Shown: positions 1 to 6,682, numbered from the stretch's first letter. The stretch is 7,013 nt of DNA from Gemmatimonadaceae bacterium (GCA_017881545.1 JADGQU010000117.1:1-7013), one strand, 5' to 3'. The notes: generated by a model not told the origin, from the sequence alone. A program made the numbers and translations.

Positions 1-1
1 G

Positions 2-1201
2 CAGCACGGGAGCCTGGTCCGTCTCAAGGACGCTGATCACGCGCGCGTGGCGAAGGGATACGCGGCGGTGCGCGACATCCTCAAGGCGCGGCTCACCAGA
101 AAGCAGATCACGAAAATCCAGTACAGCGACTACATGGCGCTGCTCGGCGGCACGGTCGACTACTCCGGATTCGGAAACGTCGATCTCGTGATCGAGGCGG
201 TGTTCGAGGATCTCGCGATCAAGCATCAGGTTCTGCGAGAGACGGAGGCAGCGATCCACCCTGCGGCGATTTTCGCTACCAACACATCTACGATTCCGAT
301 TTCCCTGATCGCGCAGGCGTCGAGCCGTCCGGAGCGGGTGCTCGGAATGCACTTCTTTTCTCCTGTCGAGAAGATGCCGCTCCTCGAGGTGATCACGACC
401 GCGGAGACGCATCCGCAGGTCACCGCGACGGCCGTGGCATATGGCAAGAAGCTCGGCAAGACCGTCATCGTCGTGAACGACGGTCCCGGCTTCTACGCCA
501 ACCGGATTCTCGGGCCTTACATCAATGAAGCGGCGATTCTGCTCGACCAGGGTGTCGCGGTGGACATAATCGACAAGGCGCTGGTCGACTTCGGATTTCC
601 GGTTGGCCCGATCACGCTCATCGATGAAGTCGGACTCGACGTCGCGACGAAGGCGGGGAAGATCATGGCCGAGGCGTATCCTGATCGGATGCGGCCGGCG
701 AAATCCATTCAGGCTGTCGTCGCGGCCGGACGTTACGGCAGGAAATCGAAGAAGGGATTTTTCACCTACGACAAGGAAGGGAAGAAGGGCGAGGTCGATC
801 CGTCCGTGTACGCTCTCTTTCTTGCTCCGGGAAGCGTTCCAATGGTGAATTCAATCGAGCCTCCCGCCGGAGCCGAGGCGCAGGCACAGGGGCGACCGGA
901 GATGCCGGCCGTGCAGATTCAACAGCGGACGATTTTGGCGATGCTCAATGAGGCCGTGCGGTGCCTGAGTGATGGGATCATTCATTCGTCGCGCGATGGC
1001 GACGTTGGAGCGGTTTTCGGCATCGGCTTCCCTCCGTTTCGCGGCGGACCATTCCGCTACATGGACTCACTCGGCATTCAGATCGTGGTGCAACGGCTCG
1101 AGGATCTGAATGCGCGCTTTCCGGGGCGCTTCGAGCCGGCGGAGCTGCTGCTCGAGATGGCTCGTCGGAGGCAGGTCTTCTATCCCGACGAGCGCTCGTG
1201 A
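2..1201 (+). CDS. fadJ: Fatty acid oxidation complex subunit alpha FadJ, 3-hydroxyacyl-CoA dehydrogenase part (5' partial)
   Basis: The window opens inside this gene. The frame runs open from base 2, so the GTG at 47 is an internal codon and not the start. About 399 residues are visible, roughly the C-terminal half of a 700-800 residue FadJ/FadB protein. The enoyl-CoA hydratase domain and the NAD-binding GxGxxG loop lie upstream. The visible part covers the 3-hydroxyacyl-CoA dehydrogenase domains, which oxidise 3-hydroxyacyl-CoA with NAD+ in beta-oxidation. The catalytic pair is seen as MHFFSPVEKMPLLE, with His at 350-352 and Glu at 386-388, and NDGPGFYANR follows at 476. The C-terminal repeat domain has RDGDVGAVFGIGFPPFRGGP, which resembles E. 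coli FadJ more than FadB. Compared with E. coli FadJ from memory, there is an extra Pro/Ala-rich segment of about 20-25 residues around 820-910, between the two C-terminal domains. The stop overlaps the next gene. A thiolase partner (fadI/fadA) would be expected nearby but is not in the window. Confidence 0.95.
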   Translation, partial: QHGSLVRLKDADHARVAKGYAAVRDILKARLTRKQITKIQYSDYMALLGGTVDYSGFGNVDLVIEAVFEDLAIKHQVLRETEAAIHPAAIFATNTSTIPISLIAQASSRPERVLGMHFFSPVEKMPLLEVITTAETHPQVTATAVAYGKKLGKTVIVVNDGPGFYANRILGPYINEAAILLDQGVAVDIIDKALVDFGFPVGPITLIDEVGLDVATKAGKIMAEAYPDRMRPAKSIQAVVAAGRYGRKSKKGFFTYDKEGKKGEVDPSVYALFLAPGSVPMVNSIEPPAGAEAQAQGRPEMPAVQIQQRTILAMLNEAVRCLSDGIIHSSRDGDVGAVFGIGFPPFRGGPFRYMDSLGIQIVVQRLEDLNARFPGRFEPAELLLEMARRRQVFYPDERS

Positions 1202-2928
1202 GGAAAGGAGTGCCGGCTGAAGTTCGTTGGTCGTTTCTTGCGGTTTTGACAGTGCTTGGATTCCACGGGTGTGCTCCAGCCGTGCGCACGCCACCGGGTC
1301 CGGCGAACTATCCTCGCACGCGGCCCGAGCGGACGAGGTATCGCGAGACCTCGCACTATGCCGACGTCAGGAAGTTTCTCGACTCGCTGCGCGCTCTGCG
1401 GGCGCCGCTGGCGTTCGGGTCGATCGGCAAGACGAGTGAAGGGCGCGACATCCCTTACGTCATCGCGTCGCGCCCGCTCGTTTCCACCGCGTCCGAAGCG
1501 AAGCGTCTGGGGCGGCCGATTGTGTACGTCCAGGGCAACATCCACGCGGGCGAAGTCGAGGGAAAAGACGCGTTGCTGGCGCTCCTCCGCGATCTCGCCT
1601 ATTCGAGCAAGCCGAACGTGCTCGATTCCATAGTTCTGATTGCAGTCCCGATCTATAATGCCGACGGCAACGAGCGCTTCGCGTCGCAAGCGACAAACCG
1701 CACCGAGCAGAACGGGCCCGAGATTGTCGGCGTCCGGCCCAACGCGCAGAATCTCGATCTCAACCGTGACTATGTGAAGGCAGAAGCTCCGGAGACGCGC
1801 GCATCGCTGGCGATGTTCAGCACCTGGGATCCGGACGTGTTCGTGGATCTCCACACCACCGATGGCAGCTTTCACGGCTACGCGCTCACCTATTCACCAT
1901 CGCTCAGCCCAGCCGCGGTGTTCGGAGGAGTTTACGCCCGCGACTCGCTGCTGCCGGTTCTGCGCGAACGAATGCGGACGCGGGACGGATTCGAGGTGTT
2001 CGACTACGGAAACTTCATCTCCGACGAGCCGATCTCCCGGGCCGATACGAGCGTGCACGAAGGCTGGGCGACGTACGATTCGCGTCCGCGCTTCGGCACC
2101 AACTACTACGGTATTCGCGGTCGCATTGGAATCCTGAGCGAGGCGTACTCGCACGACTCGCTCTCGCGGCGCATTGCTTCCACCTATGCTTTCGTCAAGG
2201 AGATTCTTTCCCTCGTCGCCGAAAAGGGTGCCGCGATCAGATCTCTGACCGCTCGTGCGGACAGCCAGCCGCTCGCCTGGGGGCGGTCCCCGGATTCCCT
2301 GCAAATGGTGGCCATTCGCTCCGAGCTCGTCGCGACCCCGCGGATGTTGGATGTGATCAAGGAGGATCTGGAGAAGACCGGCGATACCTCTCTGACCCAA
2401 CCCGGCGTCCCACGCGGCGAGCGAAGAACCGGACGGTTCAGAACGATTCGCATGCCCGTCTACGACCGGTTTACGTCGACGCTCGACCGTACACCTCCCG
2501 CGGCATATGTCATCGCGCCCGAGGACACCGCGGTCGCCACGCTGCTGCGGCTCCACGGCATTCGTGTCGATCGCTCCGACTCCGCCTGGACCGCGCGCGG
2601 GGAGGCCTTTGTCATCGATTCGATTGTCACCGCTTCGCGGACTTTTCAGGGACACCACGAAGTCCGTCTCCAGGGGCGATGGGAGCGGGGATTGCAAGCA
2701 CTTCCACCCAAGTCGTTCATCGTGTCCACGGCGCAGCCGCGCGGCGCGCTCGCCGTCTATCTGCTCGAGCCGGAGAGCGATGACGGTTTCACCACCTGGA
2801 ATCTGTTCGACCGCGAGCTGAAAAAAGGTGGCCGATTCCCGGTGACGAGAATCTTCGACCTGTCTCGGCGAGGCCGCGCCACCGTTCGCCGCACGTCCGC
2901 ATCAATCACGCAGCCACTCAGGAACTGA
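1198..2928 (+). CDS. M14 family zinc carboxypeptidase-like protein, predicted secreted lipoprotein
   Basis: A 576-residue predicted zinc metallopeptidase of family M14. The N-terminus has basic residues, then the hydrophobic stretch WSFLAVLTVLGF and a Cys at 25 (FHGC). This looks like a lipoprotein signal, though the lipobox is not canonical (Phe-His-Gly before Cys). The catalytic domain spans about residues 50-340. The zinc ligands are HAGE (His116, Glu119) and His219 in DLHTTDG, the substrate-binding Asn-Arg is in NLDLNRD (Arg190), and the general base is probably Glu315 in GILSEAYSH, so the active site looks intact. Residues 340-576 form a further region containing YLLEPESDDGFTTWN, which I recall from large bacterial M14 proteins; its role is unknown to me. 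The protein probably trims peptides outside the cytoplasmic membrane, but the substrate cannot be told. The GTG start overlaps the fadJ stop as GTGA. A second in-frame GTG at 1210 is possible and keeps the signal peptide. The stop overlaps the next start by 1 nt. Confidence 0.9.
   Translation: MRKGVPAEVRWSFLAVLTVLGFHGCAPAVRTPPGPANYPRTRPERTRYRETSHYADVRKFLDSLRALRAPLAFGSIGKTSEGRDIPYVIASRPLVSTASEAKRLGRPIVYVQGNIHAGEVEGKDALLALLRDLAYSSKPNVLDSIVLIAVPIYNADGNERFASQATNRTEQNGPEIVGVRPNAQNLDLNRDYVKAEAPETRASLAMFSTWDPDVFVDLHTTDGSFHGYALTYSPSLSPAAVFGGVYARDSLLPVLRERMRTRDGFEVFDYGNFISDEPISRADTSVHEGWATYDSRPRFGTNYYGIRGRIGILSEAYSHDSLSRRIASTYAFVKEILSLVAEKGAAIRSLTARADSQPLAWGRSPDSLQMVAIRSELVATPRMLDVIKEDLEKTGDTSLTQPGVPRGERRTGRFRTIRMPVYDRFTSTLDRTPPAAYVIAPEDTAVATLLRLHGIRVDRSDSAWTARGEAFVIDSIVTASRTFQGHHEVRLQGRWERGLQALPPKSFIVSTAQPRGALAVYLLEPESDDGFTTWNLFDRELKKGGRFPVTRIFDLSRRGRATVRRTSASITQPLRN
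1201..1209 (+). promoter_or_regulatory. Possible ribosome binding site for an alternative GTG start at 1210
   Basis: AGGAAAGGA lies just after the GTG at 1198 and directly before an in-frame GTG at 1210-1212. Its first AGGA is 5 nt from that GTG, which is usable spacing. The 1198 start has only a weak upstream purine run (GACGAG) and would rely on coupling to fadJ. If 1210 is used, the peptidase is 572 residues and still keeps an Arg, the hydrophobic core and the lipobox Cys. The sequence alone does not decide between them. Confidence 0.4.
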
Positions 2929-3866
2929 TGCTTCGCAGCGTATTTCTCTTTCTTGCGGGCCAACAGCAGATATTCAAATTCGTTCGCAACAACAGGCTGG
3001 CGAAGAGCTTCGCCGACCGGTTCGTCGCCGGCGAGACGGTCGACACCGCCCTCACCGCGGTCGCCAAGCTCAAGGCGCGCCGCATCACGGCCTCGCTCGA
3101 TTTGCTGGGTGAGAGCGTTCACAATGAAGCGGAAGCAAATGCTGCGGGCGAGGCGTATGTCGCGATACTCGACCGCATCCACGAGCAGAAAGCAGACGCC
3201 AACGTCTCGGTGAAGCTCACCGCAATGGGACTCGACATCTCCGAGGACCTCTGCGTTACGATCATGCACAAGATCCTGGAACGCGCGCGCGACTACGGCT
3301 CCTTCGTGCGCATCGACATGGAGTCGAGTGAGTACACTCAGCGCACGCTCGATCTGTTCGAGCGGCGGCTCTATCCGGCGTATCCCCGGAATGTCGGGAT
3401 AGTCCTTCAGAGCTATCTCTTCCGCGCCTTCGCCGACGTGGAGCGCGCGATTCTGATCAAGGCGCGCGTCCGCCTTTGCAAGGGCGCATACAAGGAGCCG
3501 GAGACGGTCGCCTATCCGGACAAGAAGGATGTCGATGCGAGCTACATTCGCTGCATGCACGAATTGATGCTGCACGGGAACTACCCTGGTATTGCCACGC
3601 ACGACGAGACGATCATCACCGAAGCGAAGCGGTTCGCCAAGGCCAACGACATCGCGCCCGACCGCTACGAGTTCCAGATGCTCTACGGAGTGCGCCGCGA
3701 TCTCCAGGACGAGCTGATACGTGAAGGCTACCGCATGCGGGTATACGTTCCATTTGGAACGCAGTGGTATCCGTATCTCATGCGCCGTCTCGCCGAGCGC
3801 CCGGCCAACGTCGCATTCCTCACCGGAAATCTGTTCAAGGAGATGGTCGGCAAACGCCGGCGCTGA
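2928..3866 (+). CDS. Proline dehydrogenase (monofunctional PRODH, FAD-dependent)
   Basis: A 312-residue single-domain proline dehydrogenase, the usual length for the monofunctional type seen in Thermus and Bacillus rather than the long bifunctional PutA. It oxidises L-proline to pyrroline-5-carboxylate with FAD and passes electrons to the respiratory quinone pool, normally at the inner face of the membrane. Visible PRODH motifs, in order, are SLDLLGE (residues 56-62), VSVKLTAMG with Lys96, RIDMES (128-133), LQSYL (160-164), VRLCKGAY (181-188) and QMLYGVR (250-256). Next come RVYVPFG with Tyr273 and YLMRRLAE with Arg286-Arg287, the pair that binds the proline carboxylate in known structures. 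Nothing essential seems missing. The ATG overlaps the previous stop as TGATG, with AGGA 4 nt upstream. No pyrroline-5-carboxylate dehydrogenase is present here, so the second step must be encoded elsewhere. Confidence 0.94.
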   Translation: MLRSVFLFLAGQQQIFKFVRNNRLAKSFADRFVAGETVDTALTAVAKLKARRITASLDLLGESVHNEAEANAAGEAYVAILDRIHEQKADANVSVKLTAMGLDISEDLCVTIMHKILERARDYGSFVRIDMESSEYTQRTLDLFERRLYPAYPRNVGIVLQSYLFRAFADVERAILIKARVRLCKGAYKEPETVAYPDKKDVDASYIRCMHELMLHGNYPGIATHDETIITEAKRFAKANDIAPDRYEFQMLYGVRRDLQDELIREGYRMRVYVPFGTQWYPYLMRRLAERPANVAFLTGNLFKEMVGKRRR

Positions 3867-3868
3867 CG

Positions 3869-4255
3869 ATGGGCAGATTTATTCCCCCCGATCCCTCGAA
3901 AGGCGACCCAAATACGATCGGCGGGTACATGGCCGTGCACGACCGGCCCGCCGCATTCGAGGGAAGCGACGGCGCTTCGTACAGTGTGGAGATCGTGACC
4001 GACACGACCGGAAAAAAGGAGCGGCCCTTCGCTGCCTATCTGCTGTTCGTCCGCTGGGGCCACGGCGATCCAGTGGCGAGCGGACATCTGGAGACGGATT
4101 TCCTCGCCTTCGCGACAACCGAGGACGAAGCGCGCAAGATGGTCGGCGCGATGCTGCTCAATGAAGTAAAGCTCGCGCTCGATGCGCTCATCATAGCGAG
4201 ACGGGCCGAGCTGCTGCCCTGGTGGGATTCGATGCGCCAGGAGGGCAGCAGTTGA
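3869..4255 (+). CDS. Hypothetical protein, 128 residues, in the operon between PRODH and rsgA
   Basis: I do not recognise this protein. The start is taken as the ATG 2 nt after the proline dehydrogenase stop. The open frame extends further upstream, but only inside the proline dehydrogenase gene. There is no clear Shine-Dalgarno sequence, so translation probably depends on coupling. The N-terminus (MGRFIPPDPSKGDPNT) is Pro/Gly-rich and probably flexible. Residues 37-82 look like beta strands (YSVEIVTD, FAAYLLFVRWG, TDFLAFA), and 84-113 form a probable amphipathic helix (TEDEARKMVGAMLLNEVKLA), ending in LLPWWDSM. There is no signal peptide, membrane segment, Cys or metal motif, so a small cytosolic alpha/beta protein is likely. 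The reading frame is supported by tight packing on both sides and by a good ribosome binding site for rsgA inside its 3' end. Its function cannot be inferred from the neighbours. Confidence 0.8.
   Translation: MGRFIPPDPSKGDPNTIGGYMAVHDRPAAFEGSDGASYSVEIVTDTTGKKERPFAAYLLFVRWGHGDPVASGHLETDFLAFATTEDEARKMVGAMLLNEVKLALDALIIARRAELLPWWDSMRQEGSS
4239..4244 (+). promoter_or_regulatory. Strong ribosome binding site that sets the rsgA TTG start
   Basis: AGGAGG sits 7 nt before the TTG at 4252-4254, a near-perfect Shine-Dalgarno match at ideal spacing. This favours TTG over the in-frame GTG at 4222, which lies upstream of the site. The site is within the last codons of the preceding small gene. Confidence 0.8.
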
Positions 4256-5223
4256 CGCGCAAGGAAGGCGTCGTGCTAAAGGGGACGGGTGGGATTTGGC
4301 ACGTCCGATCCGATTCGGGGGAAACCCACGAGGCGTCGCTCCGCGGCAGACTCAAGCAGGAGCGTAAAGCAGACAGGAAGCTCGCGGTCGGGGACCGGGT
4401 CGTCCTGGAGATAGACGAGCGGGGAGAGCACTGGGCGATCGCCGAGATCCTGCCCCGCCATTCAAAGCTTGCTCGACGCGAACCGGGGGAGGGCCAGGGC
4501 GAGCGCATTGTTGCCGCCAACGTCGACCAGGTCGTCGTCGTTTTTTCAGCGGCGAAGCCTGAGCCGCACCGCAGGATGCTCGACCGGTTTCTGGTAATCG
4601 CGGAAGGGAATTCGCTTCAGTCGCGGATCGTCATCAACAAGATCGAGCTGGTGGACAAGGAGGAAACAGAGCGCGCATTCTCCGACTACGTCGCGGCCGG
4701 CTATCCCGTGCACCTCACCAGCGTGAAGCAGCGCGTCGGGTTGGACGAGCTGCACGATGTACTGGCGGGCAAGACCTCGGTGCTCACCGGGCCATCGGGC
4801 GTGGGCAAATCATCGCTGATGAACGCGATGTATCCGGGACTGGATCTGCGCGTCGGCGAGATCAGTGAATCGGTGGGCAAAGGCAGGCACACGACCGTCG
4901 GCGCCCTGCTCCATCCATTGCCCGATGCTGGCTACGTCGTGGATACCGCGGGTCTGCGCGAAGTCGGAATGTGGGGACTCGCGTCCGAGCACCTCGACGC
5001 ATGCTTCCGCGAGTTTCGTCCGCACATTGCGGAGTGCAAGTTCGGAGACTGCACCCACCGGGTGGAGCCCGGGTGCGGAGTGAAGCGCGCGGTGGCCGCT
5101 GGCTCGATCAGCGCCGAGCGCTACGACAGCTACTTGCGGCTGCGCGAGGAGATCGAGGAGACCGAGAAAAAGTGGGCGCCGTACTCCGCTGCTTCGAAGG
5201 CGAAAAAGAAAAGGCGGGGGTAG
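4252..5223 (+). CDS. rsgA: Small ribosomal subunit biogenesis GTPase RsgA
   Basis: A 323-residue circularly permuted GTPase that checks late maturation of the 30S ribosomal subunit and releases assembly factors on GTP hydrolysis. Residues 1-75 form the OB-fold RNA-binding domain. The GTPase motifs come in the permuted order typical of RsgA/YjeQ: G4 NKIE (129-132), G5 TSVK (156-159), G1 P-loop GPSGVGKSS (180-188), a G2-region GRHTT (211-215) and G3 DTAG (231-234). The C-terminal zinc domain has CKFGDCTH and EPGC, giving ligands Cys262, Cys267, His269 and Cys275. A basic Lys/Arg tail ends the protein. The length is normal for the family. Two motifs differ from consensus: Glu replaces Asp in G4 (NKxD) and Ala replaces Pro in G3 (DTPG). 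The TTG start overlaps the previous stop (TTGA) and has a strong Shine-Dalgarno. The gene ends 6 nt from the convergent OsmC gene. Confidence 0.95.
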   Translation: MTRKEGVVLKGTGGIWHVRSDSGETHEASLRGRLKQERKADRKLAVGDRVVLEIDERGEHWAIAEILPRHSKLARREPGEGQGERIVAANVDQVVVVFSAAKPEPHRRMLDRFLVIAEGNSLQSRIVINKIELVDKEETERAFSDYVAAGYPVHLTSVKQRVGLDELHDVLAGKTSVLTGPSGVGKSSLMNAMYPGLDLRVGEISESVGKGRHTTVGALLHPLPDAGYVVDTAGLREVGMWGLASEHLDACFREFRPHIAECKFGDCTHRVEPGCGVKRAVAAGSISAERYDSYLRLREEIEETEKKWAPYSAASKAKKKRRG

Positions 5224-5229
5224 TGCGGT

Positions 5230-5682
5230 CTACTCTGCTCGAATATCCACCGTCCAATCGACGACGAGATCGCTCCTGAGCGAATCCCGCACCGAGCAGT
5301 ATTTGGTCGCCGCCAGCTCGATGGCGCGCAACGCCTGAGCCTTCTCGATGCCCTGGCCGGCGATTCTGAAATGGAGCGTGATGTGCTTGTATCGCCGCGG
5401 AATCGTGTCGACCCGCTCACCGACGATGTCGATTTCGAGCTGAGTCATCGGCGTACGCTGCTTCGCCAGGATGTCGACGACATCGTAGGAGATACACGTA
5501 GCGAGCGCGCTTAGCAGAGTCTCTGGCGGACTCTGCCCCGTTTCGCCATCGCCGTCGATACGGGCCGTCGGCCCGTTCGGACGTCCCGCCTCGAACCTGT
5601 GGCCACCCACCCACTTGACGTGGATCCGCGATGGCTTCGTCGCAGCTTTCTGCGCCGCCGTCCCGGCTTTCACATCCGTCAT
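5230..5682 (-). CDS. OsmC family protein (predicted thiol peroxidase-like)
   Basis: A 150-residue OsmC/Ohr superfamily protein. These proteins are usually homodimers that reduce organic hydroperoxides with two active-site cysteines. Both cysteines are present: Cys63 in SALATCISYDVVDIL and Cys129 in ATKYCSVRDSL. Glu54 lies in the SPPETLL segment before the first one. The pattern, with CxxxDVVDIL after the first Cys, resembles the YhfA-like branch, where the natural substrate is uncertain. The first 17 residues are Ala/Lys-rich and probably disordered. The start is the ATG that overlaps the stop of the upstream sulfurtransferase as ATGA; a longer open frame exists but would lie inside that gene. 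The coupling suggests a shared role with the sulfurtransferase in handling sulfane sulfur or oxidants, which is an inference. Its stop codon faces the rsgA stop with 6 nt between. Confidence 0.9.
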   Translation of the reverse strand: MTDVKAGTAAQKAATKPSRIHVKWVGGHRFEAGRPNGPTARIDGDGETGQSPPETLLSALATCISYDVVDILAKQRTPMTQLEIDIVGERVDTIPRRYKHITLHFRIAGQGIEKAQALRAIELAATKYCSVRDSLRSDLVVDWTVDIRAE

Positions 5683-6587
5683 GCCTCGGGCCCCTTCTCG
5701 ATCGGAGACCGGACCGCATTTCCCCACTCAGTCCAGCTGCCATCGTAGTTTCTCACACGATCGTAGCCGAGGAGATAGGTGAGCACGAACCAGGTGTGGG
5801 ACGACCTCTCGCCGATGCGGCAGTAGGCGACGATGTCGTCGCCCTTCTTCAGCCCCTTTTCCTGCTCGTAAATCGCGCGCAGGGACGCAGCATCCTTGAA
5901 GCTGCCATCCGGATTCGCGGCACGTGCCCAGGGAACGCTGCGGGCTCCCTTGATGTGACCGCCGCGCAGGGTGCCCTCCTGGGGATAGTCCGGCATGTGT
6001 GTGCGCTGCCCCGAGTACTCCTCAGGCGATCGCACGTCTATCAGCGGCTTGCCGCTGGCCGAATGCTCGCGCACCTGCTGGAAAAAGGCCCTGATCTTTT
6101 CGTCCGACCGCTTCGGCGCCTTGTAGCTGGTCTTTGCCAGTCGCGGAACCTCGGTGTTGAAGGGACGGCCCTCCTGTTCCCACTTGATGCGTCCGCCATC
6201 GAGCAGCTTCGCATTCGTGAACCCGAATAGCTGGAACACCCAGAAGGCATACGCTGCCCACCAGTTGTTCTTGTCGCCGTAAAACACGACGGTGGTGTTC
6301 TCGTCGATTCCCTTCTCGCGAAGCAGCTTCTCGAATTGCTCCGACGAGACGTAGTCGCGCAGCACCGGATCATTCAGGTCCTGATGCCAGTCCACCTTCT
6401 GCGCGCCAGGAATGTGGCCGGTCTCGTAGAGCAGAACGTCTTCATCGCTCTCGATGATTCTGACGCTCGGGTCGTCGAGATGCTCGGCGAGCCAGTTCGT
6501 GCTCACGAGAACTTCAGGGTGCACGTAACCCTTGCCGGCGATGCCGGGATCCACGGCCGATGCGTTGCTTGTAATTGTCGCCCCCAT
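5679..6587 (-). CDS. Thiosulfate-type sulfurtransferase, two rhodanese domains
   Basis: A 302-residue tandem rhodanese-domain protein that moves sulfane sulfur from a donor such as thiosulfate to a thiophilic acceptor such as cyanide or a thiol. The N-terminal domain (about 25-145) has VSTNWLAEHL, GHIPGAQKVDW, YGDKNNWWAAYAFW and LLDGGRIKWE, and lacks the catalytic Cys, as is usual for this layout. The C-terminal domain (about 165-295) has LIDVRSPEEYSG, GHIKGARSVPWARA and the active-site loop CRIGERSS with Cys256, then YDGSWTEWGN. The loop and the overall sequence resemble mycobacterial CysA2-type sulfurtransferases more than E. coli SseA. There is no signal peptide, so it is cytosolic. The ATG at 6587 is chosen for its AGGAG 6 nt upstream. 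A longer open frame to 6659 would place that site inside the coding region. It is first in a two-gene unit with the OsmC gene. Confidence 0.93.
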   Translation of the reverse strand: MGATITSNASAVDPGIAGKGYVHPEVLVSTNWLAEHLDDPSVRIIESDEDVLLYETGHIPGAQKVDWHQDLNDPVLRDYVSSEQFEKLLREKGIDENTTVVFYGDKNNWWAAYAFWVFQLFGFTNAKLLDGGRIKWEQEGRPFNTEVPRLAKTSYKAPKRSDEKIRAFFQQVREHSASGKPLIDVRSPEEYSGQRTHMPDYPQEGTLRGGHIKGARSVPWARAANPDGSFKDAASLRAIYEQEKGLKKGDDIVAYCRIGERSSHTWFVLTYLLGYDRVRNYDGSWTEWGNAVRSPIEKGPEA

Positions 6588-6593
6588 TGTCCG

Positions 6594-6598
6594 CTCCT
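6594..6598 (-). promoter_or_regulatory. Ribosome binding site of the sulfurtransferase gene
   Basis: Read on the minus strand, AGGAG lies 6 nt before the ATG at 6587, a good Shine-Dalgarno that fixes this start over in-frame ATGs further upstream. The same bases form one arm of a small inverted repeat (6594-6609). Confidence 0.8.
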
Positions 6599-6609
6599 GA
6601 AAAAAGGAG
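6594..6609 (-). promoter_or_regulatory. Small hairpin that would cover the sulfurtransferase ribosome binding site
   Basis: On the minus strand the sequence is CTCCT, then TTTTTC, then AGGAG: a perfect 5 bp stem with a 6 nt loop. The 3' arm is the whole Shine-Dalgarno site, so folding would hide it from the ribosome. The stem is short and would be only weakly stable, so it could be chance or a mild brake on translation. No larger riboswitch-like structure is evident around it. Confidence 0.35.
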
Positions 6610-6618
6610 TTCTCTAGC

Positions 6619-6647
6619 ATAATCAGGTGGAATCCGCGGCGGTGCAA
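6619..6647 (-). promoter_or_regulatory. Candidate sigma70-type promoter for the sulfurtransferase-OsmC unit
   Basis: On the minus strand, TTGCAC (6647-6642) and GATTAT (6624-6619) are 17 nt apart. They match the -35 consensus at 3 of 6 positions and the -10 consensus at 4 of 6. Transcription would begin near 6612, giving a leader of about 25 nt that includes the hairpin and ribosome binding site. Weak by sequence, but well placed and in the only real intergenic gap. Confidence 0.3.
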
Positions 6648-6650
6648 GTA

Positions 6651-6676
6651 TTGACGCACGTAAGCATGTGTATCTT
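6651..6676 (+). promoter_or_regulatory. Candidate promoter for the ferredoxin gene, possibly giving a leaderless mRNA
   Basis: TTGACG (6651-6656) is a 5 of 6 match to the -35 consensus, and TATCTT (6671-6676) is a reasonable -10. The spacer is only 14 nt, shorter than the usual 16-18, so the pair may not work as drawn. The spacer is an imperfect palindrome, CACGT-AAGC-ATGTG, which could be a binding site. The ATG at 6683 lies about where transcription would begin, and no Shine-Dalgarno precedes it. Confidence 0.25.
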
Positions 6677-6682
6677 TGCTGA

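Noticed and set aside
1180..1875. Long open frame on the minus strand (231 residues) opposite the M14 peptidase gene
   Set aside because: It is the antisense shadow of a high-GC gene. It has low-complexity Arg-rich content and no recognisable motif, and the plus-strand gene has a full set of zinc and catalytic residues.
1894..2697. Minus-strand open frame of 267 residues
   Set aside because: It also lies entirely opposite the M14 gene and is rich in Arg/Gly/Pro, with no family features and no plausible ribosome binding context.
2757..3602. Minus-strand open frame of 281 residues spanning the peptidase-PRODH junction
   Set aside because: It crosses two genes that are clearly real on the plus strand, so it is a codon-bias shadow.
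4222..4254. GTG at 4222 as the rsgA start
   Set aside because: It lies upstream of the strong AGGAGG at 4239-4244 and would put a longer overlap on the small gene. The TTG at 4252 has ideal spacing.
5631..6230. Plus-strand open frame of 199 residues over the sulfurtransferase
   Set aside because: The minus strand carries an intact two-domain rhodanese with its active-site loop here; the plus-strand frame has no motif.
6588..6659. Longer sulfurtransferase starting at 6659
   Set aside because: The extra 24 residues lack similarity to the family as I know it, and the good ribosome binding site points to the ATG at 6587.
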